A stretch of DNA of 64,000 nt, from positions 1 through 64,000 of the forward strand of contig JAXHVI010000251.1 in assembly GCA_034189195.1 (NCBI GenBank), read 5' to 3'. Under the pieces are notes generated by a model. That model did not search any database and was not told the DNA's origin. It saw nothing but the letters and a program-made list of their open reading frames with translations. Position numbers and translations under genes: made by a program. Positions 60,195 through 64,000 of this stretch are shown here, piece after piece (position 1 is the stretch's first letter; the number at the start of each line of letters is the position of its first letter). The DNA is from Desulfosudis sp034189195. GTDB lineage: Bacteria > Desulfobacterota > Desulfobacteria > Desulfobacterales > Desulfosudaceae.

Positions 60195-60939
60195 CGCTCT
60201 TCTCGCTGACAAGCCGGCCAGCCTCAAGGGACTCGGCCTCCTGGTGAAATTTTGCCATGTACCCGTTGTCGGCAAAGCTGAAGTGACCCCGCTCGCCCAC
60301 GATAATGTGCTCATGCACGGTGATGCCCATGGTCTTGCATGCCATCACCAGCTTGCGGGTGATGGCAATGTCCTGACGGGAGGGTTCGGGCTCGCCGGAG
60401 GGATGGTTGTGGCAGCAGATCAGGGCCGCGGCATGGTGGGCCAGAGCCCGGGCCACCACCTCCCGGGGATAGACCGGGCTTTCGGTGAGGCTTCCTTCGG
60501 ACAGGGTTTCCACGTCGATCACCCGGTTCTTGGCGTCTAAAAAAATCGCGGCAAAGGTTTCCCGGTGCCGGTCCCGAAGGGTGTGGTTAAGATAGTTGAG
60601 CAGGTCGGTGGAGTTGGCCACCAGGGGACGGCCGACCAGTTCTTTTTCAAGACAGCGGTCGGCCACGGCCTTGACCAGCCGAATGCCGAAAAGATTTTTG
60701 GGGCCGATGCCGTCGATCCGGCAAAGCGCTTCAGGCGCGGCGTTGAGCACGCCCTGAAGGGTCTTGAATTCGGCCATGGCCGCCTTGGCCGGTTCCTTGC
60801 AGTCCTTGCGAGGCGTGGCCAGGGTCAGCAGCAGTTCAATGATTTCGTAATCATGAAAGCCGGAAAGACCCGAGGCCAGAAACTTCTCCCGCAGCCGCTG
60901 CCGGTGACCGGCCCCTTTATGGGATGTGGTGTGGGTCAT
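60178..60939 (-). CDS. radC: RadC-family JAB/MPN-domain protein
   Basis: A 253-aa protein. A helix-hairpin-helix-like N-terminus (GVLNAAPEALCRIDGIGPKN near 55-75) is followed by the MPN/JAB metalloprotease-like core with HNHPSGEPEPSRQD near 174-187, where the two His and the Asp make the metal site. Despite the name its role in DNA repair is unproven. Length fits. It is located between gpsA and the Cys-rich gene on one strand. Confidence 0.93.
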   Translation of the reverse strand: MTHTTSHKGAGHRQRLREKFLASGLSGFHDYEIIELLLTLATPRKDCKEPAKAAMAEFKTLQGVLNAAPEALCRIDGIGPKNLFGIRLVKAVADRCLEKELVGRPLVANSTDLLNYLNHTLRDRHRETFAAIFLDAKNRVIDVETLSEGSLTESPVYPREVVARALAHHAAALICCHNHPSGEPEPSRQDIAITRKLVMACKTMGITVHEHIIVGERGHFSFADNGYMAKFHQEAESLEAGRLVSEKSDAGQF

Positions 60940-60983
60940 GGGAGGGACCGTTGCATGTTTTTCCGCCGAGCAAAGGAAATGAC

Positions 60984-62024
60984 TCAGTAAGCCGTCACCT
61001 CGTCATCGATCTCGTGTTTCAATGTCCGGGTCATGAGCCGCAGCACCGCGTCGCCCGGAGCCAGCCCTTCGTAAAGGATGCGATACACCTCGTGGCAGAT
61101 GGGCATCTCAACGTTGCGCTTATTGGAAAGGTTAAAAACCGACTTGGCGGTTTTTACCCCTTCGGCCACCATGCGCATGGAGGCCAGAATCTCATCAATG
61201 GTCATGCCTTCCCCGAGTTTCTTGCCCACCGTGTAGTTCCGGCTCAGGCTGCCGGTGCAGGTCAGAATCAGGTCCCCGATGCCGGCCAGGCCGGAAAAGG
61301 TGTGGGGATTGGCGCCCAGGGCCATACCCAGGCGCCGCATCTCGGCCAGCCCCCGGGTGATCATGGCGGCCCGGGCGCTCAAGCCCAGGCCCAGGCCGTC
61401 GCAAACACCCGAGGCAATGGCAATGACATTCTTGACCGCGCCGCCGAGTTCCACGCCTACGGGATCGTCGTTGGTGTAGACCCGGAACAGGGGCGCGGCA
61501 AACACCTGCTGCAGGAACAGGGCCGTTTCCATGCTGGTGGAGGCCACGGCCACCACCGTGGGCAGGTTGGCCGCCACTTCACGGGCGAAGCTGGGACCCG
61601 ACAGCACGGCGATCTTTTCAGCGGGCGTGTCGGGAAGCACCTCGGCCAGGACCCCGGTCATGGTGAGATAGGTCTTGTTCTCAATGCCTTTGGAGGCGGT
61701 CACCACAATGGTACGGCCGTCCAGGTGATTCGCCGCCCGGGCCGCCACCTCCCGGGTCAGGTGAGAAGGCACCACCATGACAACGATGTCCCTGTCAGCC
61801 ACCACGGCCTCAAGATCATTGGACACGGAAATCCCATCGGCCAGTTGAAGGCCGGGCAGGTAGATCGTGTTTTCCCGGTCCTTTTCAATCTGTTCGCACA
61901 ACTCCGGCTCATAGGCCCAGAGCATGGGGAAAAGCCCCTTGGATGCCAGCAGATGGGCAATGGCCGTGCCCCAGCTGCCCGCGCCCACAACGGCGATTCG
62001 AAGATCCGTCCGGGGGCTATTCAT
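60984..62024 (-). CDS. gpsA: Glycerol-3-phosphate dehydrogenase [NAD(P)+]
   Basis: A 346-aa enzyme making sn-glycerol-3-phosphate for phospholipids. Rossmann GAGSWGTAIAHLLA near 14-27; SGPSFAREVAANLPT near 145; LGGAVKNVIAIASG with the catalytic Lys near 195; LAGIGDLILTCTGSLSRN near 245. The ATG at 62024 is preceded by GGAG and overlaps the end of gyrA by 8 nt, so it is coupled to gyrase. Confidence 0.96.
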   Translation of the reverse strand: MNSPRTDLRIAVVGAGSWGTAIAHLLASKGLFPMLWAYEPELCEQIEKDRENTIYLPGLQLADGISVSNDLEAVVADRDIVVMVVPSHLTREVAARAANHLDGRTIVVTASKGIENKTYLTMTGVLAEVLPDTPAEKIAVLSGPSFAREVAANLPTVVAVASTSMETALFLQQVFAAPLFRVYTNDDPVGVELGGAVKNVIAIASGVCDGLGLGLSARAAMITRGLAEMRRLGMALGANPHTFSGLAGIGDLILTCTGSLSRNYTVGKKLGEGMTIDEILASMRMVAEGVKTAKSVFNLSNKRNVEMPICHEVYRILYEGLAPGDAVLRLMTRTLKHEIDDEVTAY

Positions 62025-64000
62025 GTTCTTCTCCATTGGTCAAAGCCGCGCCCTCATCGTCACTGTCGCCGTTCTCATCGTCCTCTTTTTCCGCCAGACG
62101 GGCCGCGCCCGTCACGGTTTCGCCCTCTTCCATGCCGATCAGCCGGACCCCCTGGGTGTTGCGGCTGATCACGGACACGCCGCCCACGGAAATGCGGATC
62201 AGCTTGCCCCGGTCGGTCATGATCATCAGTTCGTCATCGTCTTCCACCAGCAGAATGGCCACCACCTTGCCGTTGCGCTTGGTGGTCTTGATGGTGATCA
62301 CACCCTTGCCGCCCCGGCGGTTGACGGGATACTCGTCGATCTCGGTCCGTTTGCCGTAGCCGTTTTCCGTGATGGTCATCAGGGTGCTGCCGTGGCTTAA
62401 CACCTCCATGCCCACCACGTGGTCATCCTTTTCCAGGGTCATGCCCTTCACGCCCCTGGCCAGGCGGCCCATGGGCCGCACGTCGGATTCCAAAAACCGC
62501 ACCGACTTGCCGTTCCTCGACCCCAAAAACACGTTCAATAAACCATCGGTGATGCGGACCGCGATCAGTTCATCGCCGTCGGCCAGCCCCAGGGCAATCA
62601 GCCCGCCGGAACGGGGCCGGCTGTATTCCATGATGTCGGTCTTTTTCACCATGCCGTTGCGGGTGGCCATGAGGACAAAGAGCCCCGGCGAAAATTCCGG
62701 CACGCTGAGCACCGTGGCCAGGTCCTCGCCCTCGTTGAAGTTGAGCAGGTTCACGATGGCCGTGCCCCGGCTGGCCCGGCCGGCCTGGGGAATCTCGTAC
62801 ACCTTGCGCCAGAACACCCGGCCCCGGTTGGTAAAAAACAGGAAGGTGTCGTGGGAGGAGGCCACAAACAGGCGGTCCACAAAATCGTCTTCCCGTGTTC
62901 CCATGGCGGTCTTGCCCCGTCCGCCCCGGTGCTGCTTGCGATAGAGGGTGATGGGGTTGCGCTTGATGTAGCCGGCCCGGGACACGGTGACCACCATCTC
63001 CTCTTTGGCGATCATGTCCTCCAGCAGGATCTCCTTTTTCTGGCCCATGATCTGGGTGCGCCGTTCGTCGCCGAATTCGGCCTTGAGATCGGCCAGCTCC
63101 TGTTTCACCAGGTCCAGAACGATGCGCTCGCTGCCCAGAATCTCGTTGAACCAGGCGATCTGCTTTAAGGTCTCTTTGTATTCCTCGAGAATCTTTTCCC
63201 GCTCCAGGCCGGTGAGCTTCTGCAGGCGCATATCCAGAATGGCCTGGGCCTGAATCTGGGTCAGGCCGAATTGTTCCATCAGGCCGGTACGGGCCTCGGC
63301 AGGGGACGCGGACCGGCGAATCAGGGCCACCACCTCGTCCAGGTTGTCTAAGGCGATCTTCAGGCCCTCTAAAATATGGGCCCGCTCCTCGGCTTTTCTC
63401 AGGTCGAACCGGGTCCGCCGGACAATGATCTCCTTGCGGTGAAGGATAAAATACTCAAGAATTTCCTTTAATGTCAGCAGCTCGGGCCGGTTGTTCACCA
63501 CGGCCAGCATGTTGATGCCGAAGGTGTTTTCCAGCTGGGTGTGCTTGTAGAGCTGGTTGATCACCACGTCGGCAAACTGGTTTTTCTTCAAACCGATGGC
63601 AATGCGCATGCCCTCTTTGTCCGACTCGTCCCGAACGTACCGGATACCGTCGATGACCTTGTCCTTGACCAGTTCCGCGATTTTTTCGATCAGCCGGGCC
63701 TTGTTCACCTGGTAGGGCAGCTCATCGATCACAATGGTTTCATCCTGATCGTCCTTCCCCTTTTCCACGAACACCCGGCCACGGACCCGAATCTTGCCCC
63801 TGCCCGTGGCATAAGCCTCGGCAATGCCGTCGGTGCCGTGAATGATGCCGCTGGTGGGAAAATCCGGGCCCGGAACGTACTGCATCAGGGCTTCCACGGA
63901 CATATCGGGATTGTCGATCAGGGCCGTGAGGGCGTCGGCCACCTCGGAAAGGTTGTGGGGCGGAATGTTGGTGGCCATGCCGACGGCAATACCGGAAGAT
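62017..64000 (-). CDS. gyrA: DNA gyrase subunit A (3' part; cut by window edge)
   Basis: At least 660 residues of the C-terminal two-thirds are present; the N-terminal active-site tyrosine lies beyond position 64000. The frame is open to the edge (GIAVGMATNIPPHN). Visible parts: the breakage-reunion core and coiled coil (ILDMRLQKLTGLEREKILEE), then the C-terminal beta-pinwheel. A GyrA-box-like QHRGGRG replaces the E. coli QRRGGKG and supports gyrase over topoisomerase IV ParC, with a further NRRGGKG downstream. An acidic tail (EKEDDENGDSDDEG) ends the protein. gpsA starts inside its last codons. Confidence 0.95.
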   Translation of the reverse strand, partial: SSGIAVGMATNIPPHNLSEVADALTALIDNPDMSVEALMQYVPGPDFPTSGIIHGTDGIAEAYATGRGKIRVRGRVFVEKGKDDQDETIVIDELPYQVNKARLIEKIAELVKDKVIDGIRYVRDESDKEGMRIAIGLKKNQFADVVINQLYKHTQLENTFGINMLAVVNNRPELLTLKEILEYFILHRKEIIVRRTRFDLRKAEERAHILEGLKIALDNLDEVVALIRRSASPAEARTGLMEQFGLTQIQAQAILDMRLQKLTGLEREKILEEYKETLKQIAWFNEILGSERIVLDLVKQELADLKAEFGDERRTQIMGQKKEILLEDMIAKEEMVVTVSRAGYIKRNPITLYRKQHRGGRGKTAMGTREDDFVDRLFVASSHDTFLFFTNRGRVFWRKVYEIPQAGRASRGTAIVNLLNFNEGEDLATVLSVPEFSPGLFVLMATRNGMVKKTDIMEYSRPRSGGLIALGLADGDELIAVRITDGLLNVFLGSRNGKSVRFLESDVRPMGRLARGVKGMTLEKDDHVVGMEVLSHGSTLMTITENGYGKRTEIDEYPVNRRGGKGVITIKTTKRNGKVVAILLVEDDDELMIMTDRGKLIRISVGGVSVISRNTQGVRLIGMEEGETVTGAARLAEKEDDENGDSDDEGAALTNGEEHE

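Noticed and set aside
60924..62168. 414-codon plus-strand open frame
   Set aside because: Shadow of gpsA and the gyrA end.

Overview
The window looks like chromosomal DNA of a GC-rich, strictly anaerobic, Gram-negative bacterium, most likely a Desulfobacterota (former Deltaproteobacteria, Desulfobacterales-like) sulfate reducer. This placement is inference. It rests on an outer-membrane LPS gene set (lptD, kdnAB, arnBCADT), a Wood-Ljungdahl-type methyltetrahydrofolate methyltransferase, RNase J next to ftsK, high GC with dense short intergenic repeats, and general sequence character. No dissimilatory sulfate-reduction gene, rRNA, tRNA or CRISPR array was seen.

Layout. 0.2-8.3 kb: an RNB-family exoribonuclease with a roughly 104-bp copy of its own interior lying downstream, RNase D, a small coiled-coil protein, thrS, pyrR, a MoaB/Mog protein and an acyl-CoA synthetase that has lost its middle. 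8.4-18.6 kb (minus strand): HU-family protein - holB - ricT-like - metG - kdnA - kdnB - an oversized (1190 aa) GlmS-like protein, then a frameshifted membrane-protein remnant. 18.7-23 kb: a small conserved-looking gene and lptD (minus), then rmuC (plus). 23.4-25.6 kb: a gene graveyard (IS4-like transposase remnant, class III cyclase remnant, deacetylase remnant) around one intact acsE-like gene. 25.6-30.9 kb: ettA, a START-domain exported protein, nadK, pheA and a small conserved-looking gene. 31.2-37.2 kb: rnj, ftsK, a methyltransferase and a GT-C glycosyltransferase. 37.2-39.4 kb: an Fe-S protein remnant, an acyl-ACP thioesterase and an IS1380-family transposase remnant fused to a foreign AT-rich ORF. 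39.5-43 kb: two MoeA paralogues, one fused to a molybdate-binding-like domain. 43.2-48.5 kb: a hypothetical protein followed by bioA-bioF-bioD-bioB. 49-58 kb: arnB-arnC-arnA-arnD-arnT followed on the same strand by a response regulator and sensor kinase. 58.6-64 kb: pgk, a Cys-rich small protein, radC, gpsA and the 3' part of gyrA.

How it works together. Three loci converge on the outer membrane. GlmS-type amination of fructose-6-P feeds the amino sugars of lipid A. KdnA/KdnB would convert Kdo to 8-amino-Kdo. ArnBCADT would put L-Ara4N on lipid A, with an OmpR/EnvZ-type pair beside it, as PmrAB serves in enterics. LptD delivers LPS to the surface. Both predicted modifications replace or mask negative charge with amino groups.

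The intergenic DNA is unusually rich in dispersed short repeats of at least six kinds, including degenerate period-6 and period-7 arrays. Several pseudogenes share one style of damage: both ends kept, the middle lost.
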